Shown in pieces: positions 8,690 through 17,959 of a stretch of 56,859 nt of DNA; within the stretch, counting starts at the first letter, position 1, and each line of letters opens with the position of its first letter. Below the pieces are notes generated by a model. The model made no database searches and had not been told where the DNA came from. It saw nothing but the letters and a program-made list of their open reading frames with translations. Source of the stretch: JAYZDP01 sp036337765 (lineage in GTDB: Bacteria > Acidobacteriota > Thermoanaerobaculia > Multivoradales > Multivoraceae); assembly GCA_036337765.1 (NCBI GenBank), contig JAYZDP010000001.1, forward strand, positions 1-56,859. Direction: 5' to 3'. Position numbers and translations under genes: made by a program.

Positions 8690-9337
8690 ATGCCGAAGGC
8701 CACCATCCTGGCGGGATGGCTGCTGGTCCTCGTGCCGTTCGCGGCATTCGGCGAAGAGGCTCTGGAGCGACTCGATAGCTTTCCGGAAGGGCTACCCGAG
8801 TCGCTGCAGACACCTCTGGACCCAGCGGGGTTCCGCGTGCTGCAGGACGACACCGTCCTGCTCGAGCTCTGGTTGCGCGACGATCTCCCGGAGGAAGGCA
8901 TCAACGAGGGGGCGCTCGGAATCGAGTTCGGCTTCGTCACCTCGAGCGGCTTTCTCGGCGTCGTCCACTTTCCCGAAATGTGGATCGACTACCGCGACAC
9001 CGAGGTCAATGCGGGCCTCTACACGTTGCGCTACTGGGTTCAGCCGGCCGACGGCGACCACATGGGGGTCTCGGAATACCGTGACTTCCTGCTGTTGAAC
9101 CGGATCGTCGACGACGGCGATCCCGAAGCGCTGTGGGAGGAGGAGCCGCTCCTGGAGGTGGTGCAGAAAGCCTCGGAGCAGGTCCACCCCGCAGTGATGG
9201 CGATCTTCCCGGTCTGGGACGAGCCCGAGGACGACGGGGTGATGATCTTCAACGATGTCGACCAGCCCACCCTGGCCGTCCGCATCGGCGACCGAGTCGT
9301 CGGTTTCGTGGTTGAGGGAATCGGCGAGCTGCCCTAG
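8690..9337 (+). CDS. Secreted hypothetical protein
   Basis: 215 residues from ATG 8690; another in-frame ATG at 8645 overlaps the upstream gene. A signal peptide (about 1-20) precedes an acidic mature protein. The segment NAGLYTLRYWVQPADGDH followed by RDFLLLNR resembles the GxYTLRY beta-sandwich segment of secreted proteins that I recall from Acidobacteria and Planctomycetes. I know no function. Its TAG stop is interlocked with the stop codon of the convergent yedK gene in a shared CTAG. Confidence 0.6.
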   Translation: MPKATILAGWLLVLVPFAAFGEEALERLDSFPEGLPESLQTPLDPAGFRVLQDDTVLLELWLRDDLPEEGINEGALGIEFGFVTSSGFLGVVHFPEMWIDYRDTEVNAGLYTLRYWVQPADGDHMGVSEYRDFLLLNRIVDDGDPEALWEEEPLLEVVQKASEQVHPAVMAIFPVWDEPEDDGVMIFNDVDQPTLAVRIGDRVVGFVVEGIGELP

Positions 9338-10023
9338 AAGAGGCCTAGCTGTTCGGGGGGCTCTTCTACCGGGGCGAGGATCGCGGGGTCGTCGTTGGCG
9401 ACGCTGTTGACTCGGGTCGAGACCGGTGTCTTGGCCATGAGATCGGCTGCGAGGGGTTGGGTGATTGCGGCGATCTTTTCGGCGTCGAGCTCTGCGGGTG
9501 ACAGCCACGTTTCGTAGAGATCGCGTGCCAGGATGACCGGCATGCGGTCGTGGATCGGGGAGACCAGCGAGTTGGGGTGCGTGGTGAGGATGACCATGGA
9601 CTCGACGTTGCGGCCCTTGCCGTCTGGCCACCACGACCAGATGCCTGCCATCGCGAAGAGCCCGTGGTGCTCTCGCGTCAGGTTGTAGGGGGCCCGCGCC
9701 GCGCCTTGGCGGCGCCACTCGAAGAAACCCGACGCCGGTACCAGGCAGCGGCGGCGTTTCACGCTGTCGGAGAAGGCTTGGCGCTCCAGCGCCGTCTCCG
9801 AGCGAGCATTGATGATCATCCCGCCCTTCGGGGCGTCGCGTTGGCAGCCCCACTGCAGCGTCATGCACTGTCTTGCCCCAGAGACCTCATCGGCGGTGCG
9901 CACGATCGGCACCATCTGGCCCGGTCCGATGTTGTAGCGCGCTTCGATCTCGGGCTCCTCCGCGCGCCCGAACGCCTCGGCGATCTCCCTGCCCTTGCTC
10001 GTCAACGAGTAGCGTCCACACAT
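9334..10023 (-). CDS. yedK: SOS response-associated peptidase (SRAP/HMCES family), abasic-site DNA-protein crosslinker
   Basis: 229 residues. The second residue is the catalytic Cys2 (MCGRYSL), exposed after removal of Met1. It forms a stable thiazolidine crosslink with abasic sites in single-stranded DNA. The other conserved residues are present: Asn72 and Arg74 in NARSET, Glu102 in GFFEWRR, and His158 in SPIHDRMP. Length and ends match the family. It protects abasic sites in ssDNA at replication forks. It is divergent from the STAS gene by 48 bases; no LexA-type box is obvious there. Confidence 0.93.
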   Translation of the reverse strand: MCGRYSLTSKGREIAEAFGRAEEPEIEARYNIGPGQMVPIVRTADEVSGARQCMTLQWGCQRDAPKGGMIINARSETALERQAFSDSVKRRRCLVPASGFFEWRRQGAARAPYNLTREHHGLFAMAGIWSWWPDGKGRNVESMVILTTHPNSLVSPIHDRMPVILARDLYETWLSPAELDAEKIAAITQPLAADLMAKTPVSTRVNSVANDDPAILAPVEEPPEQLGLF

Positions 10024-10071
10024 GTCTAGCTGCTGCTAGGATTTGCCTCCCGCTGCGACGGGGATCCCAAG

Positions 10072-10410
10072 ATGATTGTCGAGAAACGCCGTATCGACGA
10101 CCTCACTGTTCTGCACGTCGAGGGCGTCATCAAACTTGGCGAGAGCGCTCGTTTCTTCGCCGATACGCTCAAGCGCGTGCTGGCCGAGGATGGGGGGCAC
10201 GTGCTGATCGATCTGGCGAAGATCAACTATATCGACTCGACCGGCATCGGCGAACTGGTCGGCTACCTCGGGCGCTTCCAGGAAGCGAAGCGGAAGTTAA
10301 TCCTGGTCGAGCCCTCCGAGCAGATCAAGAAGCTGCTCGGAGTTGCCGGTCTCGACGAACTCTTCCCGATCTACGGGAGCCTCCAACAGGCCCTCGACCA
10401 GGAGAGCTAG
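10072..10410 (+). CDS. STAS-domain anti-sigma factor antagonist
   Basis: 112 residues, a single STAS domain. The phosphorylatable serine is Ser56 in YIDSTGIGEL, as in SpoIIAA/RsbV. In that family the unphosphorylated protein binds an anti-sigma kinase and frees its sigma factor. No anti-sigma kinase or sigma gene is in this window, so its partner is elsewhere. The ATG follows GGGGATCCCAAG. A strong stem-loop lies just downstream, before icd. Confidence 0.88.
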   Translation: MIVEKRRIDDLTVLHVEGVIKLGESARFFADTLKRVLAEDGGHVLIDLAKINYIDSTGIGELVGYLGRFQEAKRKLILVEPSEQIKKLLGVAGLDELFPIYGSLQQALDQES

Positions 10411-10513
10411 CGGCCCCGTATCGTGCCTCCCGGCGTGATACGATCCGTCGTTCTAAGAGAGCCATTCCCGCCCGTTTCAGGGCGCCGATCCGACGATACA
10501 AAGGGGCTTTGCC
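10411..10513. promoter_or_regulatory. Intergenic region before icd with strong stem-loop and repeated box
   Basis: Bases 10417-10442 can form an 11-pair stem (two G-U pairs) around the loop TCCC. No T-run follows, so it is not a standard intrinsic terminator. The box CGATCCGTCG at 10441-10450 recurs as CGATCCGACG at 10486-10495. The segment GTATCGT in the left arm of the hairpin could also pair with ACGATAC at 10493-10499, giving a second possible fold that includes the start region of icd. Confidence 0.4.
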
Positions 10514-11761
<1,248 letters not shown>

Positions 11762-11824
11762 TCTGCGTCGGCGGAGCGTCGGCCCGAAGGGTCGGCGTTC
11801 GGACGACGCGCGGGGAGCGCACCA

Positions 11825-12994
11825 TTGAAGATTCACGAGTATCAGGCGAAGGAACTCCTGCGCCGATTCGGCGTTGCCACGCCGCAGGGGCGGGTCACCG
11901 CCCAGGCGAGTGAGGCGAGAGCGATTTGCGAGGAGCTCGGCGGCACCTGTGTCGTCAAGGCTCAGATCCACGCCGGTGGGCGCGGCAAGGGTGGAGGTGT
12001 CAAGGTCGCCGCCAACCCCGACGAGGCCGAGACCCTGGCCGAGACCATTCTCGGCATGCAGCTCAAGACTCCGCAGACCGGCCCGGAAGGCCAGCAGGTT
12101 CGCAAGGTCCTGATCGAGGAGGCGCTCGACATCGCCTCCGAGCTGTACCTGGCGATCACCCTGGATCGACAGCTCGAAAAGCCCATCGTCATGGCGTCCG
12201 CGGCCGGCGGCATGGACATCGAAGAGGTCGCCGCCCGCGACCCGTCGGCGATCCTGCGGCAGCCGTTCGATCCGCACCTCGGTGTGCTGCCGTTCCAGGC
12301 ACGGGCCGTGGCGCGGGGCCTCGGGCTCGCCGGAAAGACAGCGCGTCAGGCCGCGACGCTCGTCGAGCGGCTGGCCAAGGCCTACGTCGACACCGACGCG
12401 TCGTTGGCCGAGATCAATCCATTGATGGTCACCGGCGGTAGCGACGTGGTGGCGCTCGACGCCAAAATGAACTTCGACGACAACGCCACCTACCGCCAAG
12501 CCGACATTCTCGCGCTGCGGGATCTACACGAAGAGAACGGGCTCGAGGTGGAGGCCGGCGAGTTCGGGCTGAACTACATCAAGCTCGACGGCTCGATCGG
12601 CTGCATGGTCAATGGAGCCGGCCTTGCCATGGCGACGATGGACATCATCAAGCTCACTGGCGGTGAGCCGGCCAACTTTCTCGATGTCGGAGGAGGCGCC
12701 AGCCAGGGGGCAGTGCAGAACGCCTTTCGCATCATCATTTCCGACCCCTCCGTCAAAGCTGTCCTGATCAACATCTTCGGCGGTATCGCCCGTACCGACC
12801 GCATCGCGCGCGGTGTCGTCTCGGCTCTCGAGGAGCTCGGCAACGTCGAGTTGCCGGTGATCGTCAGGCTCGAAGGCACCAACGTCGAGGAGGGCCGGCA
12901 GGTCCTCGCCGACGCCGACTTCGACTTCCTGGTCGCGGAGCACATGGCCGATGCTGCACACAAGGCCGTGGCCGCGGTCGGAGGGCAGGACTGA
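11825..12994 (+). CDS. sucC: Succinyl-CoA synthetase beta subunit (ADP/GDP-forming)
   Basis: 389 residues from a TTG start: KIHEYQAKELLRRFGV is the standard SucC beginning, which fixes the start at 11825. An ATP-grasp domain (HAGGRGKGGGVK near residue 55) is followed by the CoA-ligase domain with GGGASQ and NIFGGI (about 315). It couples succinyl-CoA cleavage to nucleotide triphosphate formation together with SucD. It lies 63 bases after icd and overlaps sucD by one base (TGATG). Confidence 0.96.
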   Translation: MKIHEYQAKELLRRFGVATPQGRVTAQASEARAICEELGGTCVVKAQIHAGGRGKGGGVKVAANPDEAETLAETILGMQLKTPQTGPEGQQVRKVLIEEALDIASELYLAITLDRQLEKPIVMASAAGGMDIEEVAARDPSAILRQPFDPHLGVLPFQARAVARGLGLAGKTARQAATLVERLAKAYVDTDASLAEINPLMVTGGSDVVALDAKMNFDDNATYRQADILALRDLHEENGLEVEAGEFGLNYIKLDGSIGCMVNGAGLAMATMDIIKLTGGEPANFLDVGGGASQGAVQNAFRIIISDPSVKAVLINIFGGIARTDRIARGVVSALEELGNVELPVIVRLEGTNVEEGRQVLADADFDFLVAEHMADAAHKAVAAVGGQD

Positions 12995-13869
12995 TGGCTG
13001 TCCTCGTAGATGGCGACACGTTGCTCCTTGTGCAGGGAATCACCGGCAAGGAGGGTCTATTCCACGCCCAGGGCTGCCGCGACTACGGCACCGCGGTGGT
13101 GGGCGGCGTCACACCCGGTAAGGGCGGCACCGAGGTCGAGGGCTTTGCGGTCTACGACTCGGTCGAGGAGTGCCGCCGGGTCACCGGGGCGAACACCACG
13201 ATGATCTTCGTGCCGCCGCCGTTCGCGGCCGACGCGATCATGGAGGCGGCCGCCGCGGGGATCGAGCTGGTGGTCTGCATCACCGAAGGCATTCCGGTCA
13301 AGGACATGCTCAAGGTCAAGGCCTTCCTGCGCGACCATCCGACGCGACTCATCGGCCCGAATTGCCCCGGCGTCATCTCGCCGGGCCTGGCCAAGGTCGG
13401 CATCATGCCAGGCAACATCCACCAACAGGGCCCGGTCGGCGTCGTCAGCCGCTCAGGCACCCTGACCTATGAGGCGGTCTGGCAGCTTTCGAACCTGGGT
13501 CTCGGGCAGTCGACGTGCATCGGTATCGGCGGTGATCCGATCAGTGGCACCAGCTTCATCGACGCACTCAGCGCCTTTAACGAGGATGCGGACACCGAGG
13601 CGATTGTGATGATCGGCGAGATCGGTGGCAGCGCCGAGGAAGAGGCCGCCGCCTGGGTTCAGGAGAACTGCGAGAAGCCCGTCGTCGGATTCATCGCCGG
13701 GCGCACCGCGCCTCCTGGACGCCGTATGGGCCATGCCGGAGCGATCGTCGCCGGTGGCAAGGGAACCGCCGCGGAGAAAATAGCTGCGCTCGGCGCCGCA
13801 GGCATTCGGATCTCCGAGTCGCCCGCCGATCTCGGCGTCAAGATGGCCGAGGCCCTGGAGAAGTTGTGA
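12994..13869 (+). CDS. sucD: Succinyl-CoA synthetase alpha subunit
   Basis: 291 residues. N-terminal CoA-binding Rossmann domain with QGITGKEG, conserved PNCPGVISP, and the phospho-histidine His247 in RRMGHAGAIVAGG. Length and both ends match the family. It forms the phosphohistidine intermediate and, with SucC, interconverts succinyl-CoA and succinate. The ndk gene begins one base after its stop. The pairing with ndk makes sense because ndk equilibrates the NTP formed. Confidence 0.96.
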   Translation: MAVLVDGDTLLLVQGITGKEGLFHAQGCRDYGTAVVGGVTPGKGGTEVEGFAVYDSVEECRRVTGANTTMIFVPPPFAADAIMEAAAAGIELVVCITEGIPVKDMLKVKAFLRDHPTRLIGPNCPGVISPGLAKVGIMPGNIHQQGPVGVVSRSGTLTYEAVWQLSNLGLGQSTCIGIGGDPISGTSFIDALSAFNEDADTEAIVMIGEIGGSAEEEAAAWVQENCEKPVVGFIAGRTAPPGRRMGHAGAIVAGGKGTAAEKIAALGAAGIRISESPADLGVKMAEALEKL

Positions 13870-13870
13870 C

Positions 13871-14314
13871 ATGAGTGAGACAACCCTCACCATCATCAAG
13901 CCCGACGCCGTCAGCGCCGGCAATGCCGGCAAGATCGTCGCGCATTTCGAAGGCGAGGGCTTCACGGTCCGCGCCATCAGGATGCTGCGCCTGTCCGAGG
14001 GCCAGGCGAAGGCCTTCTACGACGTCCACGCCGAGCGGCCGTTCTTCGGTGAACTGGTCGAGTTCATGACCAGCGGCGCTGCCATTCCGATCGCTCTGGA
14101 GCGTGATGACGCGGTACTCCACTTGCGCCAGGTAATGGGTGCCACCAACTCCGAAGAGGCGGCACAAGGCACCATCCGCAACCTCTACGGCACCGACGTC
14201 CAGTGCAACGCGATCCACGGCAGCGACTCCCCCGAGAACGCCGCCCTCGAGCTGGCCTTCTTCTTCTCGCGCACCGAGCTGCTGGCGGGGGCCGCGGTAG
14301 GTCATGGCGGTTGA
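13871..14314 (+). CDS. ndk: Nucleoside diphosphate kinase
   Basis: 147 residues with TLTIIKPDAV at the start, ERPFFGELVEFM, GATN, GTIRNLYG, and the active-site His116 in NAIHGSDS. It transfers the terminal phosphate between nucleoside triphosphates and diphosphates through phospho-His116. The last ten residues (LLAGAAVGHGG region) are beyond the usual family end. They are encoded by the left arm of a perfect 19-base inverted repeat that spans the gap to the convergent gene. Confidence 0.96.
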   Translation: MSETTLTIIKPDAVSAGNAGKIVAHFEGEGFTVRAIRMLRLSEGQAKAFYDVHAERPFFGELVEFMTSGAAIPIALERDDAVLHLRQVMGATNSEEAAQGTIRNLYGTDVQCNAIHGSDSPENAALELAFFFSRTELLAGAAVGHGG

Positions 14315-14357
14315 TGTGTCGCGGTTGTAGCGCGCTCATACCGCGGCCCCCGCCAGC
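14281..14357. terminator. Perfect 19-base inverted repeat between convergent ndk and ABC permease genes
   Basis: The arm GCTGGCGGGGGCCGCGGTA at 14281-14299 is repeated exactly in inverse orientation at 14339-14357, with 39 bases between. The left arm lies inside the last codons of ndk; the right arm ends 15 bases before the stop of the minus-strand permease. Placement at the joint of two convergent genes suggests a shared transcription stop or mRNA 3' end structure. The loop is long and there is no T-run, so it is not a textbook intrinsic terminator. Confidence 0.55.
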
Positions 14358-14371
14358 GATGCTTCTCGTGG

Positions 14372-15346
14372 TCAGTCGGCGCGTGACCGGTCTAGCCGAC
14401 GGGGCGCGACGTCGGCCACCACTGCGAGGACGATCACAAGGCCGGTGATCACTCGCTTCGAGGGCTCACTTGCTCCCAGTTGGGCGAGGCCGGTCTGAAG
14501 TATGGCGATGATCAGAACGCCGAAGAAGGTGCCGACCACCGAGCCGCGGCCGCCCATGAGGCTCGTGCCACCGATGACGACGGCGGCAATCGCCTGCAGC
14601 TCGATGCCGATGCCGGCGTTAGGGTCCGAGGACTCCAGGTAGGCGGTCTGAAAGAGACCGGCGATGCCAGCGAGAAGGCCGGCGACGGCGAAGACCGTCA
14701 GGCGCACTCGGCGGACGTCGATGCCGGAGAGCCGCGCCGCCTCCTCGTTGGCGCCCAGCGCCGTGAGGTGGCGGCCGTAGACGGTGCGGCGCAGCACGAT
14801 CTCTCCGACAGCGACGAAGGCCACGGCGAGCAGGAACGAGGTCGAGATCCCGCCGAACACAGTCGGTCGCGCGAGACCGGCTACCACAGGTCCGAGGTAG
14901 CGCGTCTGCGAATCGGTGACGAGGTAGGCGCCGCCGCGGGCCACCTCTAGCATGCCCAGGGTCACGATGAAGGCGGGAACCCGCCAGCGCGTCACGATCC
15001 AACCGTTCACCAGACCGCATGCGAGGCCGGTTGTCATCGCGATGAGTGCCGCCAAGACGACCGGGACACCGCCATCGGCGACTAAGACTCCAAGCACGGC
15101 GGCCGCCAGCGACAGGACCGAGCCCACCGATAGATCGATGCCAGCCGCAACCAGCACCAGGGTCATGCCGACCGACACTGTAAGCAGTGCAGGCACCTGG
15201 TTGGCCACCGTGCGCAGGGTCAATGTAGAGAAGAAGTGCTCGGCCGTCAGGCCGAAGAGGGCCACCAGGGCGACCAGGACGGCGAGTAGAACCGCGTTGT
15301 TGCCGACGGCCAGGAGGCGGTGCGTGGCGCTAGAGGCTCGGCTCAC
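14372..15346 (-). CDS. Ribose-type ABC transporter permease
   Basis: 324 residues, strongly hydrophobic, about 8-10 membrane helices. It has the BPD_transp_2 signature of RbsC/AraH: SVGMTLVLVAAGIDLSVGS near the start and GGTSLMGGRGSV followed by GTFFGVLIIA late. GTG start. It overlaps the binding-protein gene upstream by 17 bases. It would form the membrane channel for a sugar or related small molecule. No ATPase (RbsA-like) gene lies in this cluster, so energy coupling must come from a protein encoded elsewhere. Confidence 0.9.
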   Translation of the reverse strand: MSRASSATHRLLAVGNNAVLLAVLVALVALFGLTAEHFFSTLTLRTVANQVPALLTVSVGMTLVLVAAGIDLSVGSVLSLAAAVLGVLVADGGVPVVLAALIAMTTGLACGLVNGWIVTRWRVPAFIVTLGMLEVARGGAYLVTDSQTRYLGPVVAGLARPTVFGGISTSFLLAVAFVAVGEIVLRRTVYGRHLTALGANEEAARLSGIDVRRVRLTVFAVAGLLAGIAGLFQTAYLESSDPNAGIGIELQAIAAVVIGGTSLMGGRGSVVGTFFGVLIIAILQTGLAQLGASEPSKRVITGLVIVLAVVADVAPRRLDRSRAD

Positions 15347-16316
15347 GCACGCTTTGGGCGGTTACGAGATCGACCGGAGTCTGACGGTCTGCGGGCGCGG
15401 CCTCGCCGGCGAGAATCTGAAGCGCGGCCTCGATGCCGTACACCGCGAGCTGATCGGCGTGCTGATCGGCCGTCGCTAGGACCCGACCCTCGGCGAGCAT
15501 GCGTCGGATCGCGGAGATGTTGTCGAAGCCGACGACCAGGATCTCGCCCTCGCGACCCGCCTGACGCACCGCGGCGACCGCTCCCAGCGCCATGTTGTCG
15601 TTGGCGCACAGCAGGGCGTCAAGCTCGGGATGGGAGGCGAGGATCCCAGCGGCGACCGTGTTGGCCCGTGCCTGCTCCCAGGCGCCGCTCTGAACCTCGA
15701 CCACGTTCGCGCCAGCGACCGCCATTGCTTCCTCGAAGCCCCCGCGCCTCTCCTGCGAGTTGAAGGCCGTCGGGATCCCCTCGAGGATAGCAACGGGCGA
15801 GCCCGCGTCGAGCTCGGCGGCGAGAGCCTCGCCAACCTGTCGTGCACCGGCTCGATTGTCGGGGCCGACGAACGGGACCGAGATGCCGTTGTCCGCGAGC
15901 ACTGCAGGATCGAGGCGGTTGTCGATGTTGACGACCACCAGTCCCTCGTCGATTGCCTTGCGCACCGCGGGTACGAGGGCCTTCGAGTCCGCGGGAGCCA
16001 ACACCAGGGCGTCGACGCCGCGCGCGACCATCTGCTCGACGATCGCCACCTGCTGGGCCAGGTCGCTCTCGTCCTTGGTGCCGTTGACTATCAGCTGGTA
16101 GTCGGCCGCATGCCCTTGCTGGTGGGCGCGCGCCCCGTCCGCCATGGTGACGAAGAACTCGTTGGCGAGCGATTTCATGACCAGCGCAACGGTCGGCGGC
16201 TCTGCCGAGGCGGAAGAGCGAGCTGTGTCGGCACCCCCGCCCTCTGGAGCCGCGCAACCGGCCCAGGTCAGTCCGGCCACTGCGAAAACAAGGGCCGTTG
16301 CGCGCAGAAACGGCAC
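15330..16316 (-). CDS. Sugar-type ABC transporter substrate-binding lipoprotein
   Basis: 328 residues from a GTG at 16316. Reading further upstream would run through the neighbouring reductase gene and is not credible. A signal with lipobox LTWAGC (Cys near residue 19) is followed by a periplasmic-binding-protein/LacI fold typical of RbsB: VALVMKSLANEFFVTMADG, VDALVLAPADSKALVPA, and CANDNMALGAVAA late. It would sit on the outer face of the inner membrane and deliver a sugar or similar ligand to the permease. The ligand cannot be read from sequence. It starts 8 bases after the AcuI-like gene. Confidence 0.87.
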   Translation of the reverse strand: MPFLRATALVFAVAGLTWAGCAAPEGGGADTARSSASAEPPTVALVMKSLANEFFVTMADGARAHQQGHAADYQLIVNGTKDESDLAQQVAIVEQMVARGVDALVLAPADSKALVPAVRKAIDEGLVVVNIDNRLDPAVLADNGISVPFVGPDNRAGARQVGEALAAELDAGSPVAILEGIPTAFNSQERRGGFEEAMAVAGANVVEVQSGAWEQARANTVAAGILASHPELDALLCANDNMALGAVAAVRQAGREGEILVVGFDNISAIRRMLAEGRVLATADQHADQLAVYGIEAALQILAGEAAPADRQTPVDLVTAQSVREPSL

Positions 16317-16324
16317 TGGTTCCG

Positions 16325-17317
16325 CTAGGAGTTGACGTCGATGACGACCCGACCGCGGGTTTGACCGGCAAGGATCTTCGGGGCCAGCTCGATCACTCCG
16401 CTCATCGGCTCGACCGTCGTCATCTGCTGGATGACGTCCACCGACAGGAGCTCGGCTAGCCGTCGCCATGCCTCGCGCCGTCGCTCGATCGGCGCCATCA
16501 CCGAGTCGACGCCGGCCAGCGTGACGTTGCGCAGGATGAACGGATAGACCGTCGCTGGGAGATCGACGCCGCCAGCCAGCCCGCAGGCGGCCACACAACC
16601 GTCGTAACGGGCTTGTGCGATCAGGTTCGCGAGTGTGTTCGAGCCGACCGAATCCACCGCGCCGGCCCACCGTTCTTTGCCCACCGCCCGGGGCTTGGCG
16701 CCGAGCTCCTCGCGATCGAGGATCTCGTCGGCCCCGAGCGCCTTCAGATAGTCGTGGGTCTCGGCACGACCGGTCGAAGCGATCACCCGGTAGCCCAACC
16801 TCGAGAGCAGCGCGACGGCGACCGAGCCTACGCCGCCCGCGGCGCCGGTCACCACCACGTCACCCGAGTCGGGTGCGACACCGTTGGATTCCAGTGCCAT
16901 CACGCAGAGCATCGAGGTGTAGCCGGCCGTGCCGATGGCCATGGCGTCCTGGTTCGAGAAGGAGTCGGGCACTTTGACCAGCCAACTCGACTTCATGCGG
17001 GCTCTCTGGCTGTAACCACCCCAGTGAGACTCGCTGAGACCGAAGCCGTTGACCAGCACCCGATCGCCGGCGCCGAAATCCTCTGACGACGACTCCGCCA
17101 CCTTGCCCGCGAGATCGATGCCGCACACCATGGGAAAGGAGCGCGCGATCGGTGCCGCGCCGGTCATCGCCAGGCCGTCCTTGTAGTTCAGCGTCGAGTA
17201 GTCGACGTCGATCAGGACGTCGTGGTCCGGTAGGTCGTCGGTGGTGAGATCGCGAATTGCGACCTCGAGCTCTTCGGCGGGCTTGTCGGCGACCACCGCC
17301 CTGAACGACTCAGCCAT
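16325..17317 (-). CDS. acuI: YhdH/AcuI-type NADPH-dependent acrylyl-CoA reductase
   Basis: 330 residues, a zinc-free medium-chain reductase. Motifs: STLNYKDGLA (near 42), CGIDLAGKV, the YhdH-type NGFGLSESHWGG, and the nucleotide loop TGAAGGVGSVAV (about 163). These match the YhdH/AcuI family, which reduces acryloyl-CoA to propionyl-CoA and helps detoxify acrylate. It is the first gene of the minus-strand unit with the binding protein and permease. A link between this reductase and that transporter is possible but unproven. Confidence 0.88.
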   Translation of the reverse strand: MAESFRAVVADKPAEELEVAIRDLTTDDLPDHDVLIDVDYSTLNYKDGLAMTGAAPIARSFPMVCGIDLAGKVAESSSEDFGAGDRVLVNGFGLSESHWGGYSQRARMKSSWLVKVPDSFSNQDAMAIGTAGYTSMLCVMALESNGVAPDSGDVVVTGAAGGVGSVAVALLSRLGYRVIASTGRAETHDYLKALGADEILDREELGAKPRAVGKERWAGAVDSVGSNTLANLIAQARYDGCVAACGLAGGVDLPATVYPFILRNVTLAGVDSVMAPIERRREAWRRLAELLSVDVIQQMTTVEPMSGVIELAPKILAGQTRGRVVIDVNS

Positions 17318-17386
17318 GGATCGGTCTCCTCTGTCGGTCTGCGCAGCTACCGCTGCGGGGGCGCTACGGTACTACAGAGGTGCTGC

Positions 17387-17851
17387 TCAGGCGCGGATGT
17401 AGCTCAGTGGCAGGGCGGTGGTGAACTTGATCTGCTCCATGGCGAAGCTCGAAGACACGTCAAGCAGGTCGACGCGCTCGATCAGCTTCTTGTAGACCTC
17501 GTCGTAGGCGGCAATGTCGGGCACCACGACGCGCAGCAGATAGTCGATGTCTCCGCTCATGCGGTAAAACCCCACCACCTCTGGAATCTCGGCGACCGCG
17601 TGCGAGAACTGGTCGAACCACTCCTGGCTGTGCTGGTTGGTGCGGATGGACGCAAAGACCGTGACCCCGACGTTGAGCTTCTCGGGATCGAGCAGGGCGA
17701 CTCGGCGGCGGATGACACCGTCGCGCTCGAGCTTCTGGATGCGTCGCCAGCAGGGCGTGATGGTGAGCCCAACGCGGTCGCCGATCTGCTGGTGCGACAG
17801 GGTCGCGTCTTCCTGGAGGTGGCGGAGTATCGCTCGATCGATGTCGTCCAT
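17387..17851 (-). CDS. Lrp/AsnC family transcriptional regulator
   Basis: 154 residues. N-terminal winged helix (ILRHLQEDATLSHQQIGDRV with TPCWRRIQKLERDGVI) and a C-terminal RAM domain that binds amino acids and sets the octamer. The family senses leucine or other amino acids. It is divergent from the YeiH transporter gene across an unusually AT-rich 108-base gap, where it may act on both sides. Its last codons resemble half a tRNA by chance. Confidence 0.92.
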   Translation of the reverse strand: MDDIDRAILRHLQEDATLSHQQIGDRVGLTITPCWRRIQKLERDGVIRRRVALLDPEKLNVGVTVFASIRTNQHSQEWFDQFSHAVAEIPEVVGFYRMSGDIDYLLRVVVPDIAAYDEVYKKLIERVDLLDVSSSFAMEQIKFTTALPLSYIRA

Positions 17852-17959
17852 GGAAAACGATCCTACTAGTTCTGGAAGAAAGAAATTTTAGGCTCTATGG
17901 ACTCGAATATATAGAAAAATTGAAAGAATTTTCCGGGTCCCGGGAAGTAGCCTTTCTGG
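17852..17959. promoter_or_regulatory. AT-rich divergent promoter region between lrp-like gene and yeiH
   Basis: This gap stands out from the GC-rich surroundings, especially 17874-17934. The element GAAAGAAATTTT at 17878-17889 recurs as GAAAGAATTTTC at 17922-17933, 44 bases away and close to four helical turns. AATATATAG lies between them. Lrp-family proteins favour bendable AT-rich DNA and phased sites, so this is a plausible autoregulatory site. No confident -35/-10 pair can be assigned. Confidence 0.45.

Noticed and set aside
15330..16670. Long 446-codon version of the binding protein
   Set aside because: The first 118 codons overlap the upstream reductase and are low-quality; the lipoprotein signal starts at GTG 16316.
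14372..17317. Hidden ATPase gene for the ABC transporter
   Set aside because: No Walker A (GxxGxGKS) or LSGGQ motif was found in any frame of this block.
17393..17420. tRNA-like string GCGGATGTAGCTCAGTGGC
   Set aside because: It looks like the 5' half of a tRNA, but no anticodon stem or T-arm (GGTTCGA) follows, and it is the end of the minus-strand Lrp coding sequence.
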